Shown here piece after piece: positions 1 to 7,568 of a stretch of DNA of 10,328 nucleotides. Origin of the DNA: an uncultured Leucobacter sp. (GTDB lineage Bacteria; Actinomycetota; Actinomycetes; Actinomycetales; Microbacteriaceae); assembly GCA_945952575.1 (NCBI GenBank), contig CAMFIY010000075.1:1-10328 (forward strand). The letters run 5' to 3'. The notes under the pieces are model-generated. The model made no database searches. It worked only from the letters and a program-made list of their open reading frames with translations, and was not told the origin of the DNA. Numbering within the stretch: the first letter of the stretch is position 1; each line of letters begins with the position of its first letter. A program made the position numbers and the translations under genes.

Positions 1-1
1 G

Positions 2-478
2 GACATCGCCGCGACCGAGTGCGAGCGCCGGCGCGGCATCGTGCAGGGCGAGGTGCATGACGAGACCGCTTTCGCGATCGGCGGCGTGAGCGGGAACGCC
101 GGTCTCTTCGGCACCGCTCCGGATCTGCTGCGCTTCGCGGAGGCGCTGCGCACCGGGGCCGGGCTCGCGCCGCAGGTGCGCGCCCGGCTCACGGAGCCGA
201 CGGCGGGTGCGCCGGCCGCCGAGGCGGGCTACCTCCCGACTCTCGGCCTGCGCAGCGGCGAGCAATGGTGCGCGGCGGCCCCCTCGCGGACGGTGGGGCA
301 CACCGGGTTCACCGGCACGGCCTTCTTCACCGAACCGAGCGGGCACTGGTCGTTCGTGCTGCTGACCAACCGGGTGCACCCCTCCCGCGAGCAGGGGCTG
401 CTGCCCGAACTGCGCGCCCCGATCGTCGAGGCCGCGATCCGCTGTGCACAGCTCTCCCGCATCCCCGCTCAGAAGTAG
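2..478 (+). CDS. Serine beta-lactamase-like hydrolase (class C / AmiE-like), C-terminal part
   Basis: The frame is open from base 2 to a TAG at 476-478, giving 158 residues of a protein whose N-terminus lies outside the window. The SxxK and YxN motifs expected upstream are therefore not visible. What is visible is typical of the subgroup often found beside NagZ-type beta-N-acetylglucosaminidases: an IAATE segment followed by a GEVHDE block, then GGVSGNAGLFGTAPDLLRFA. Near the C-terminus GHTGFTGT stands in the place of the KTG/HSG box, followed by VLLTNRVHPS. In Bacillus a relative (AmiE/YbbE) cleaves MurNAc from muropeptides. That substrate is only a possibility here; an esterase or D-aminopeptidase would look similar. 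Its last 10 bases overlap the end of the convergent PLP-enzyme gene. The family assignment is firm and the substrate is unknown. Confidence 0.85.
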   Translation, partial: DIAATECERRRGIVQGEVHDETAFAIGGVSGNAGLFGTAPDLLRFAEALRTGAGLAPQVRARLTEPTAGAPAAEAGYLPTLGLRSGEQWCAAAPSRTVGHTGFTGTAFFTEPSGHWSFVLLTNRVHPSREQGLLPELRAPIVEAAIRCAQLSRIPAQK

Positions 479-1749
479 GTGCGCAGCACGTCGACGATGC
501 GATCCTCGGCGTCGAGCAGGGGCAGCAGGCGCCAGCGGTCGAATGCGGTGCAGGGATGCGATATCCCGAAGCAGATCAGATCCCCGGGCCGGATCCCGAG
601 CGACTCGGCGAAACGCACATGACCGTGCTGATCGTTGAGGCGGGTCGTCTCCGCGAGCCCCGACAGGCTGCTCGGCTCGAGACCGCCGGTTGCGGATCGG
701 CCGGATCGGCGCAGCAGCTTCGGCACCGGCAGCCCCTCGTCGAACGGCGCGTCGCGCTTGCCCATGCCGACGAGCGCGAGCCCCGGCTCGGGCACGGAGA
801 CGACCTGCGCCCAGAGCTCGAGCGCCGCGTGCAGGCCGCCCTCCGCGGGCACCCGCAGGAACGGCGTTCGCTCGGCGTAGTCCAGGTCGTCGTGCGTCAC
901 ATAGGCGCCGCTGCGCAGCAGGATCCGCACCCCGTGCTCAGCCGCCCAGGATCCCGCCAGGTCGGAGACCACCACGTCGAAATAGGCGCTGCCGCCCGCG
1001 GACACGATCGGCGCCCCTCCCTCGCGCCCCGCGCGCTCGAGGAGGCCGTGCTCGAGCAGAGCCTCGGTCGCCTCGCGGAGGAAGCGGAGGAAGCCGCGCA
1101 CCGCGGGGATGTCGGTCAGCCCGCCCTCGTAACCGGCGGTGCCGAAGAGTTCGAGCGCAGGCGCGGCGCGGATGATCCGCGCGAGCTCCAGCGCTTCGGC
1201 GACGGTGCGCACCCCCGTGCGTCCGCCGACGAACCCCACGTCGAGCAGTACCGGGAAGGATCCGCCGCGGCGCGACGCGCCGGCGGCGGCGCTCGCCGTC
1301 CTGACGCCCTCGGGCGAGTCGACGAAGCAGAGCAGCTCGGCGTCCGCCCCCGCGGCCCGCAGCTCATCGCGAGTCGCGATGAGCGCTCGCAGCGCCGGCT
1401 CGTCGAGCACCTCATGCGCGATCAGCACGCGCGGCACGCCCGTGCGCAGCGCGACCATCGCCTGCTGAGGCGTAGCAACGGTGATCGCCCAGGCGCCGGC
1501 ATCGAGCTGGCGCCGGAACAGCTCGGGGATCATGGTCGTCTTGCCGTGCGGCGCGAAGAGCATGCCGTGCCGCTCGACGAACGCGGCCATGGTCGCGATG
1601 TTCGCCGCGAGCGCCGGTTCGCGCAGCGCGAGCACCGGCCAGCTCAGTGCACCGTCGAAGAGCGAGCGCCCTTCGGCGACGGCGCCCGACGCCGACGCGT
1701 CCAGCACCCAGAACGCCTTCTCGAACGGGTTCGGCGATTCGCTCGGCAT
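469..1749 (-). CDS. PLP-dependent D-serine dehydratase / D-threonine aldolase-like enzyme (amino acid deaminase)
   Basis: This is a 426-residue protein of the fold-type III (alanine racemase N-terminal barrel) family that includes eukaryotic-type D-serine dehydratase and D-threonine aldolase. FAPHGKTTM places the PLP-binding lysine at K70, followed by a barrel with the LLDVGFVGGRTGV segment. Near the C-terminus LNDQHGH and ISHPC (H398-x-C400) match the zinc ligands of D-serine dehydratases, which argues for a metal-assisted dehydratase or aldolase rather than a racemase. The length is normal for the bacterial family. The ATG at 1749 was chosen because the family's conserved start begins there; longer in-frame extensions run through the upstream flavoenzyme gene. 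A weak AGGG sits 6 bases upstream. It is the last operon gene, separated from the flavoenzyme gene by 26 bases. The likely substrate is a D-hydroxy-amino acid such as D-serine, but this is inference. Confidence 0.88.
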   Translation of the reverse strand: MPSESPNPFEKAFWVLDASASGAVAEGRSLFDGALSWPVLALREPALAANIATMAAFVERHGMLFAPHGKTTMIPELFRRQLDAGAWAITVATPQQAMVALRTGVPRVLIAHEVLDEPALRALIATRDELRAAGADAELLCFVDSPEGVRTASAAAGASRRGGSFPVLLDVGFVGGRTGVRTVAEALELARIIRAAPALELFGTAGYEGGLTDIPAVRGFLRFLREATEALLEHGLLERAGREGGAPIVSAGGSAYFDVVVSDLAGSWAAEHGVRILLRSGAYVTHDDLDYAERTPFLRVPAEGGLHAALELWAQVVSVPEPGLALVGMGKRDAPFDEGLPVPKLLRRSGRSATGGLEPSSLSGLAETTRLNDQHGHVRFAESLGIRPGDLICFGISHPCTAFDRWRLLPLLDAEDRIVDVLRTYF

Positions 1750-1775
1750 CCGGTGCCCTGCTCGTTCGATCCGGC

Positions 1776-3050
1776 TCACCGGCGAACGGCGAACGGGTGC
1801 AGGTCGATCGTCGATCCGGCGATCTCGGTCGGTCGCCCCGCCACCAGGTCGGCGACCGCCTCCCCGGTGATCGGGCCGAGCGAGAGCCCGTGCATGTTGT
1901 GCCCCGCGGCCACGAGCACCTCGGGCCGGCCCGGGATCGCGCCGAGCAGCGGCATGCCGTCCGCCGTCATCGGGCGCGCCCCCACCCATTCATCCGTGCG
2001 GGACTCCCAGTCGGCGCCGATGAGGAGACGGGACGCCCCGCGCGTCAGCACGTCGATCCGCGCAGGGTTCAGTCGCTCGGGTCTGCCGTCGAACTCCATC
2101 ATCCCGACGATCCGCAACCGCCCGTGCATCGGGATGGCTACGCAGTGCAGATCGTTCGCGTGGATCAGCGTGCGCGGCATCCGCTCTACCGGCACGGTGT
2201 AGCTGTAGCCCTTGCCCGGCACGACGCGCGCGGAACGGATCCCCGAGCGGCGCAGGATCGGGGTGGTCCATGCGCCGGCGGCGATGAGCAGACGGTCGCC
2301 CGCCACCGCGGTCTCGGATCCCGAGCCGTCCGCGCAGATCACGCTCGCGCCGTCTCCGACCCGGATCGCGGCCAGGCCCGTGCGCGCCGTGAACGCGTCG
2401 GGGCCGGCGCCCTCGAGATGCGCGATGAGGCTCGCGACGAAGGTCACCGGGTCGAGCGAGAACTCGCCGGGGAGCAGGTAGCCTCCGCTGACGCCGGGAT
2501 CGAGCGTCGGCTCCTGCTCATGCAGCTCCGCGTCGCGCAGGATCGGGCCGGGCGCCTCGCCCCATCCGAGCTCCGCGCGTCGGACGTACCCGGCGTGCGA
2601 GGCCAGCAGTGCCGCCTCGTCGGAGCCGGTCATGAGATACCCCTCGCCGCCGCCCGAGATGTCGATCCCGTCGGCCGCCATACGCTGCAGGGATGGCAGG
2701 ATCCCGCCGGAGAACTGCGCGAGCGCGGCGGCGCCGCGCGCTGCGTTCGCCCGCCCGGCGGCGCGCAGGAAGCCGATCCCGAACCCCGCGAGCCGCGGCA
2801 GCTCCAGCGCAGAGATCGAGAGATAGGAGGAACGGGTGAAGACGCCCCGGATGATGTCCTTCACGGTGTTCGCCGAGGCCAGCGGCGCGACCTGCTGCGG
2901 CGTCAGCTCGCCCGCGTTGCCCACCGCGGCCCCGGCGCCGAGGTGGTCGCGTTCGACGAGCGTCACCCGGTGGCCGTCCCGGATCAGCGCGTACGCCGAG
3001 CAGAGCCCGATCAGTCCGCCGCCGACCACGATGACGTGTTGCTTCTTCAC
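1776..3050 (-). CDS. FAD-dependent D-amino acid dehydrogenase/oxidase (DadA/DAO family)
   Basis: This 424-residue protein opens with a Rossmann dinucleotide-binding motif, VIVVGGGLIGLCSAYAL (Gly10-12 and Gly15), and Glu33 at the end of the second strand for the FAD ribose. It continues with a NAGELTPQQVAPLA segment like the NAG..P region of DadA. The C-terminal FAD-contact block is GARPMTADGMPLLG followed by GHNMHGLSLGPITGEAVADL. The family deaminates D-amino acids to 2-oxo acids and ammonia, passing electrons to the respiratory chain or to oxygen. Glycine or sarcosine oxidase activity cannot be excluded. There is no signal peptide. The GTG start at 3050 overlaps the upstream stop as GTGA and is preceded by a good GAAGGAG Shine-Dalgarno. 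Oxidising D-amino acids freed by the upstream hydrolases is the natural role in this operon. Confidence 0.9.
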   Translation of the reverse strand: MKKQHVIVVGGGLIGLCSAYALIRDGHRVTLVERDHLGAGAAVGNAGELTPQQVAPLASANTVKDIIRGVFTRSSYLSISALELPRLAGFGIGFLRAAGRANAARGAAALAQFSGGILPSLQRMAADGIDISGGGEGYLMTGSDEAALLASHAGYVRRAELGWGEAPGPILRDAELHEQEPTLDPGVSGGYLLPGEFSLDPVTFVASLIAHLEGAGPDAFTARTGLAAIRVGDGASVICADGSGSETAVAGDRLLIAAGAWTTPILRRSGIRSARVVPGKGYSYTVPVERMPRTLIHANDLHCVAIPMHGRLRIVGMMEFDGRPERLNPARIDVLTRGASRLLIGADWESRTDEWVGARPMTADGMPLLGAIPGRPEVLVAAGHNMHGLSLGPITGEAVADLVAGRPTEIAGSTIDLHPFAVRR

Positions 3051-5266
3051 TGCTGCTGCACTCCTTCTTCTCCGGCGGCGGACGTGCCGTCGAGTACGGT
3101 GGCCGAGCCGCTCCCGAGCGAGACCTCGAGGCTCTGGACGAGCGGCGGTTCGAGCCCCACGAGGCGGATCTCGCAGGTGAGCGAGCCGCGCTCGCACGCG
3201 ATGCGCCAGCGCAGGTGGGCCGGATCCTGCGACGAGAGGATGCGTCCGGCGAGCGGCGTCGGCGCAGCGGGAGATCCTGCGGTCTCCGACAGCTCGGCGA
3301 GCCGGGACCGGCGCACGTCCTCGGGGACGTCGAGGAGCAGATTCGTGGCGATCACGTCGTCGAGAGCGGCGAGGGATGCGCCGGTGCGCAGGGCGTCGTC
3401 GATCCGCTCGGCTGCCGCGAACGTGGCCGGCCATGTCGCCGCGGCGTCGGAGGCGCCTGCCGTGCTGAGGATGCGCGCGAGGGCGTCCTGAGCGAGCAGT
3501 TCGGTGCGGAACGCATCCGAATCGGCGAATGCGACCACCCCGATCCCGGTCCGCGCGTGCCACCGCATGTGCGAGGAGAAGCCCGGCAGACCCCCGGAGT
3601 GCTGCGAGATCCGGCCGAAGCGCCGATCGTGCTCGGCGACCATGCCGAAGCCGTAGCCGAGCGCGTCGAGCTCCCGATAGGGGCCGGGCTCGTCGATCGG
3701 GATAGCGGTGTGCGCTCGCTGCATCTCGCGTCGGCTGCGGGCCGAGAGCAGCTCGGGGCGGACCGGCGCGTCTGCGAACCCGGAAGCCAGGAACCCGGCC
3801 CAGGCGGCGATGTCGTCCACCGTGCTGAACAGGGATCCGATGCAGGCGAGGGCCCCGGATCCGACGTAGGGCTCGTGGGTGAAGCTCTGCCCGCCGTCGA
3901 AGGTCCGGAAACCGTGCGCGAGGTCGGACCCCGCGGCGAACTCGTCCGCCGTGTAGCGGGTGCGGCTCAGCCCGAGCGGTTCGATGAAGCGGGTGCGCAC
4001 CTGCTCCTCGACCGACCGGCCGGTGACCGCCTCGACGGCTCGGCCGACGAGCGACATGCCGAGGTTCGAGTACTGGTACTTCTCACCGGGAAGCGCGGTG
4101 AGCGCGAAGCCGCTGCGCGCGAGTTCCGCGATCTCCTCCCGGCTCGCCCCGATTCGCCGGTCCCCCCACGCGTTGTCCTCCGGCATGCCGGAGCGATTGG
4201 CGAGCAGTTCCGCCACCGTCACGCGGTGCTCCGCGTCACGGCCGTCGGGGCCGCGGATCGTGAAGCGCGCCCCGGGCACGTAGTCCGCGATGGAGGCGCC
4301 CAGATCGAGACGCCCCTCCTCGGCGAGCGCGAGCGCCGTCGCCGCGAGGAAGCTCTTCGACATCGAGGCGATCCGGAACACGGTGCCGCGCCCCGTCGGT
4401 GCGCCGTCGAGCCGAGGCTCGCCGAGCGCCCTCCAGGAGATCACGCCCGCACGGTCGAATGCCGCGATGAGGATCGCCGGGGCGAGGCGGGTATCCGCGT
4501 CGCCGAGCGCACCGTCGAGCGCTTCCCCGACCGACGCGTCGCGGGCGCGCGCGCGGACCTCGTCGGCGAACGCGGCGACCAGGCGCCGGCTCGCCTCGGT
4601 GTTCTCGGCGTGGACCGACTCGGCGGCCGCGATGAGCTCGCCCAGATCGCGCCCCTCGCCGCGCAATGCGGCGTCGTCCCAGCGTTCGAGATCGGCGGCG
4701 GCGGCCTCCGGATGGAACTGCACGCCGCGCACGTGCGCGCCGATCACGAAGGCCTGGTTCCGCACCGCATCGCTCGACCCGAGCAGCGTGGCGCTCTCGG
4801 GCAGCCGGGTGATCATGTCCTCGTGGTTCTCGATCATGGGTGCGCCCGTGCCGAGCGCGGAGAGCAGCGGATCCCGCCGCCCGGCATCGCTCGGCCGGAT
4901 CACGGTGCTGCCGCGCTCCTTCGGCCCGTAGCTCGCACGGACCTCGCCGCCCGCCACGTCGGCGATGACCTGCGCCCCCAGGCAGATGCCGAGGGTGGGA
5001 AGATCCTGCGCGATGGCCTGGACCACCAGGTCGCGCTCGGCGCGGAGCCACGGCGCCTGCTCGTAGTCGTCGGGCATGAGGCCGCCGCCGAGCAGGACCA
5101 GCCCGTCGAAGCCGTCGAGCGTCTCGGGCAGGCCGTCGGAGCCGAGCGCGGGAACGATCTCGATCCCGGCGCCCGAGAGCCAGTCGGCGAGCCGTCGCGG
5201 CCCGGAGCTCGGCGAGTTGATGACGACGAGGACGCGCGGCGATGCCGCGATGTCGCGGGGGGTCAT
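3047..5266 (-). CDS. Fusion protein: class I glutamine amidotransferase domain + class C beta-lactamase/D-aminopeptidase-like domain
   Basis: One continuous 739-residue frame holds two enzymes. Residues about 10-215 are a class I glutamine amidotransferase-like domain: LVLLGGG, TLGICLGAQ with the nucleophile Cys95, and GVQFHPE with His185 and Glu187 completing the triad. After a charged, alanine-rich linker (about 215-258), residues about 262-620 form a serine beta-lactamase-like domain: SMSK (Ser301, Lys304), YSN (Tyr399, Asn401), and QHSGGLPGF (His556-Ser-Gly) as the third box. About 100 C-terminal residues resemble a small trailing domain of unknown role. There is no signal peptide, so it is probably cytoplasmic. 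The ATG at 5266 overlaps the dipeptidase stop as ATGA and has GGAGG 4 bases upstream. All catalytic residues of both halves appear intact. The amidotransferase half has no synthetase partner here and could act as an amidase. The beta-lactamase half may be a D-aminopeptidase or esterase. Neither substrate is known. Confidence 0.88.
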   Translation of the reverse strand: MTPRDIAASPRVLVVINSPSSGPRRLADWLSGAGIEIVPALGSDGLPETLDGFDGLVLLGGGLMPDDYEQAPWLRAERDLVVQAIAQDLPTLGICLGAQVIADVAGGEVRASYGPKERGSTVIRPSDAGRRDPLLSALGTGAPMIENHEDMITRLPESATLLGSSDAVRNQAFVIGAHVRGVQFHPEAAAADLERWDDAALRGEGRDLGELIAAAESVHAENTEASRRLVAAFADEVRARARDASVGEALDGALGDADTRLAPAILIAAFDRAGVISWRALGEPRLDGAPTGRGTVFRIASMSKSFLAATALALAEEGRLDLGASIADYVPGARFTIRGPDGRDAEHRVTVAELLANRSGMPEDNAWGDRRIGASREEIAELARSGFALTALPGEKYQYSNLGMSLVGRAVEAVTGRSVEEQVRTRFIEPLGLSRTRYTADEFAAGSDLAHGFRTFDGGQSFTHEPYVGSGALACIGSLFSTVDDIAAWAGFLASGFADAPVRPELLSARSRREMQRAHTAIPIDEPGPYRELDALGYGFGMVAEHDRRFGRISQHSGGLPGFSSHMRWHARTGIGVVAFADSDAFRTELLAQDALARILSTAGASDAAATWPATFAAAERIDDALRTGASLAALDDVIATNLLLDVPEDVRRSRLAELSETAGSPAAPTPLAGRILSSQDPAHLRWRIACERGSLTCEIRLVGLEPPLVQSLEVSLGSGSATVLDGTSAAGEEGVQQQ
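3061..3067 (-). promoter_or_regulatory. Ribosome binding site deciding the GTG start of the D-amino acid dehydrogenase
   Basis: GAAGGAG on the minus strand sits 10 bases before the GTG at 3050, within the last codons of the fusion gene. The start falls right before the Rossmann strand, as expected for the family. Confidence 0.65.
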
Positions 5267-6372
5267 TCGGCCTCCAACGTCTCGGTGTCGATCGCGGGGG
5301 CGATCGCCGCGGGATCCGGCTCCCCTGCGCTGCCTGCGAGGAATGCCAGATGATCGGCGTCCGAAGCCTCGAGCACGCGGAGCACGTTCTCGCAGGCGAG
5401 CCCGCGCAGCTCCTCCTCGCTCCAGCCCCGCCCGCTCAGCTCGGCGAAGAGCGCGGGATAGCCGGAGACGTCCTCGAGGCCCGACGGCATCGCGTCGGTC
5501 CCGTCGTAGTCGGCTCCCAGTCCGACGGCGTGCGCTCCCGCGATCCGCCGGATGTGCTCGATGTGATCGGCAGCCTCGGCGATGCCGACGGGCGGCGGGT
5601 CGCCGTGCTCTCCTGCATCCACCCATGCCCGCCGATCCTCTGCGAGAAATGAGGGCACGAAGGCGGCCATGACGACCCCGCCCTGCGCGCCGATCGACGT
5701 GAGCACGTCATCCGGCACGTTCCGGTCGTGGCGACACAGCTCCCAGGCGCACGAGTGGCTCACGATCACGGGTCGCCGGGTGGTCTCGAGCGCATCGCGC
5801 ATGGTCGACGGCGCGACATGCGCGAGGTCCACGAGCACGCCGATGCGGTTCATCTCGCGCACCACCCGGCGTCCGAACTCCGTGAGGCCGTCATGCCGGG
5901 ACGCATCGGTGGCAGAGTCGGCCCAGTCGGTCGTGCGCGACCAGGTCAGCGTCAGATATCTCGCTCCCAGACGCGCATACTGCCGCAGCACCGCCAAGGA
6001 ACCGCCGATCTGCGCGCCGCCCTCGACGCCGATCAGCGAGGCGATCCGGCCGTCGGCGATCGCCGCCCGCGCCTCGGCCGCGGTCCGCGCGAAACGCAGG
6101 CGATCGGGATACGCGTCGACCAGCCGGTGCACGAAGTCGATCTGCTCCAGCGTCGCGACGACCTGATCCGCGCCCTCGAGAATGGGATCGACCCAGACCG
6201 ACCAGAACTGGCCGCCCACGCCGCCGGCCGCGAGCCGCGGCAGATCGGTGTGGAGTGCCGGAACGCCCTCGCCCAGACCATCAGTGGCATACGCGCGGGT
6301 CACCCGGGCCGCCCAGGCCAGGTCGTTGTGGCCGTCGATGACGGGGTAGCGCGGGGCGGAGCCCGCGCTCAC
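5263..6372 (-). CDS. Peptidase family M19 dipeptidase (membrane/renal dipeptidase family)
   Basis: This 369-residue, complete M19 metallopeptidase keeps its di-zinc ligands. DGHNDLAW gives His15 and Asp17, IGVEGGAQ gives the bridging Glu117, VDLAHV gives His185 and VSHS gives His206. GLGADYDG supplies Asp288, in the position of the catalytic Asp of human renal dipeptidase. The family hydrolyses dipeptides with broad specificity, notably those with a D-residue at the C-terminal position, and some bacterial members cleave D-Ala-D-Ala or L-D dipeptides. Unlike the animal enzyme it has no signal peptide or membrane anchor, so a cytosolic role in breaking imported dipeptides is likely. The GTG at 6372 is chosen because it overlaps the upstream stop (GTGA), has GGAG 7 bases upstream, and leaves the usual short lead before DGHND. 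Confidence 0.92.
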   Translation of the reverse strand: MSAGSAPRYPVIDGHNDLAWAARVTRAYATDGLGEGVPALHTDLPRLAAGGVGGQFWSVWVDPILEGADQVVATLEQIDFVHRLVDAYPDRLRFARTAAEARAAIADGRIASLIGVEGGAQIGGSLAVLRQYARLGARYLTLTWSRTTDWADSATDASRHDGLTEFGRRVVREMNRIGVLVDLAHVAPSTMRDALETTRRPVIVSHSCAWELCRHDRNVPDDVLTSIGAQGGVVMAAFVPSFLAEDRRAWVDAGEHGDPPPVGIAEAADHIEHIRRIAGAHAVGLGADYDGTDAMPSGLEDVSGYPALFAELSGRGWSEEELRGLACENVLRVLEASDADHLAFLAGSAGEPDPAAIAPAIDTETLEAE

Positions 6373-7568
6373 GAGACGGCTCCGAGCCGTGCGAGCGGAC
6401 GCTCGCGCTGCTCGATCTCCGCCGAGTCGAATCTTCGCCCCGCGTCCCGCAGGATCCGGTCGACATCCACCGAATGCCCGATGCCCGGCCCCGCCGGCAC
6501 CTGCACCGTCCCCTCGACGGCGCGCACCGGCGGATCGATGATGTCCTGGGCGTAGTACTTCTCGGAGCCGGAGACGTCGGAGGGGAGCGTGAAGTTCGGC
6601 AGCGAGGAGATCGCGACGTTCGCCGCGCGGCCGATCCCGAACTCGTGCATGCCTCCGCACCAGACCGGTACTCCTGACTGCGCAGCCAGATCGTGCGCGC
6701 GCTTCGCCTGGCTCAGGCCGCCCATGCGGGAAACCTTGATGTTCAGGATGCGCCCGGCGTCGAGACGGAGCATCGTCTCCAGATCCTCGATCTGCACGAC
6801 CGACTCGTCGAGGCAGATGGGGGTCCCGATCCGCTGCTGCAAGTCTGCGTGCGCGAGGAAGTCGCGCGCTCCGAAAGGCTGCTCGATCATCGTGAGGCCG
6901 AGCCGGTCCAGCGCGAGGAACACCTCGACCGCTTCCTCGACGCGCGGGTACGCGGCGTTCGCATCGACATGCAGCTCGAGACCGGGGAACGCGTCCCGCA
7001 CGGCGCGCACGGGCTCCAGATCCCAGCCCGGCGCGATCTTGAGCTTCACCCGCCCGTATCCGGCGACGGTCTGCCGCTCGACCTGCTCCAACAGGGCGTC
7101 CACCGAGGCTTCGATGCCGAGGGAGACCCCTGAGACCACCTCGCTGCGGGTCCCGCCGAGTGCGGCGGCCAGCGAGAGCCCGTGCCGGCGGGAGCAGAGA
7201 TCCCATGCGGCCGCTGAGAATCCGGCCTTCGCGAACTCATGACCCCGCACCTTCGCCCAGCCGGCCTCGCAGACGGCCGGCTGGGCCGACGCCGTGCCGA
7301 GCACCGCGGGGATCAGGTATCGCGTGGCGATCTCCCAGGCGGTCTCGGTCGTCTCGGCGCAGTAGAAAGGGTCGCTCGGCGAGGCGATCTCGCCCCACCC
7401 GACCCCTCCGTCGGCGTCGGTCAGCTCGACGAGGATGTGCTCGATCCCCGACTTGCGATGGGAGCTCGTCTGGAAGCTGTGCACGAGGGGGAGCCGGAGC
7501 GCGAACAGGCGCACGCGCTCGATCCGGGAGGCCGGCGCGCTCGCGGCATCGAGGAGATCGTGTATCAC
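6369..7568 (-). CDS. N-acyl/N-succinylamino acid racemase (NSAR/OSBS, enolase superfamily)
   Basis: This 399-residue enolase-superfamily enzyme of the muconate-lactonising subgroup is most like the N-succinylamino acid racemase / o-succinylbenzoate synthase (MenC2) family. Catalytic acid/base lysines are at K175-x-K177 (VKLKIAPGWD) and K278 (NIKVSRMGG). Metal ligands are Asp202 (VDANAAY), Glu229 (MIEQPF) and Asp254 (CLDES). PVWCGGMHEFGIGRA and SLPNFTLPSDVSGSEKYY are also characteristic of the family. It would interconvert N-acyl-D- and N-acyl-L-amino acids by 1,1-proton transfer. Sequence alone does not separate this from OSBS activity in menaquinone synthesis, but the D-amino-acid neighbours, with no other men gene in view, favour racemase. 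Translation starts at GTG 7568, overlapping the upstream stop (GTGA), with GGAGG 7 bases upstream. The usual family length is about 370 residues, so the N- and C-terminal ends are slightly extended. Confidence 0.88.
   Translation of the reverse strand: MIHDLLDAASAPASRIERVRLFALRLPLVHSFQTSSHRKSGIEHILVELTDADGGVGWGEIASPSDPFYCAETTETAWEIATRYLIPAVLGTASAQPAVCEAGWAKVRGHEFAKAGFSAAAWDLCSRRHGLSLAAALGGTRSEVVSGVSLGIEASVDALLEQVERQTVAGYGRVKLKIAPGWDLEPVRAVRDAFPGLELHVDANAAYPRVEEAVEVFLALDRLGLTMIEQPFGARDFLAHADLQQRIGTPICLDESVVQIEDLETMLRLDAGRILNIKVSRMGGLSQAKRAHDLAAQSGVPVWCGGMHEFGIGRAANVAISSLPNFTLPSDVSGSEKYYAQDIIDPPVRAVEGTVQVPAGPGIGHSVDVDRILRDAGRRFDSAEIEQRERPLARLGAVS

Noticed and set aside
265..2202. 645-codon + strand open frame spanning three annotated genes
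   Set aside because: It has low-complexity Arg/Ala/Gly composition and crosses the ends of the hydrolase, PLP enzyme and flavoenzyme genes. It is a by-product of GC-rich third positions.
1647..3491. 614-codon + strand open frame
   Set aside because: It is antisense to the flavoenzyme and to the fusion gene's 3' end, shows no family motif, and has shadow-like composition.
3215..5353. 712-codon open frame on the + strand opposite the fusion gene
   Set aside because: It has no recognisable domain and is arginine/glycine/aspartate-rich, as expected from the antisense of high-GC coding DNA. The minus strand holds complete catalytic motifs across the same bases.
6373..7206. In-frame N-terminal extension of the M19 dipeptidase
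   Set aside because: The extension lies wholly inside the racemase gene and is Arg/Gly-rich. The GTG at 6372 has a ribosome site and leads directly into the DGHND motif.
6369..7568. Calling the enolase-superfamily gene menC (menaquinone OSBS)
   Set aside because: The family is promiscuous. Context with D-amino acid enzymes and no other menaquinone gene favours N-acylamino acid racemase, so no gene symbol was assigned.
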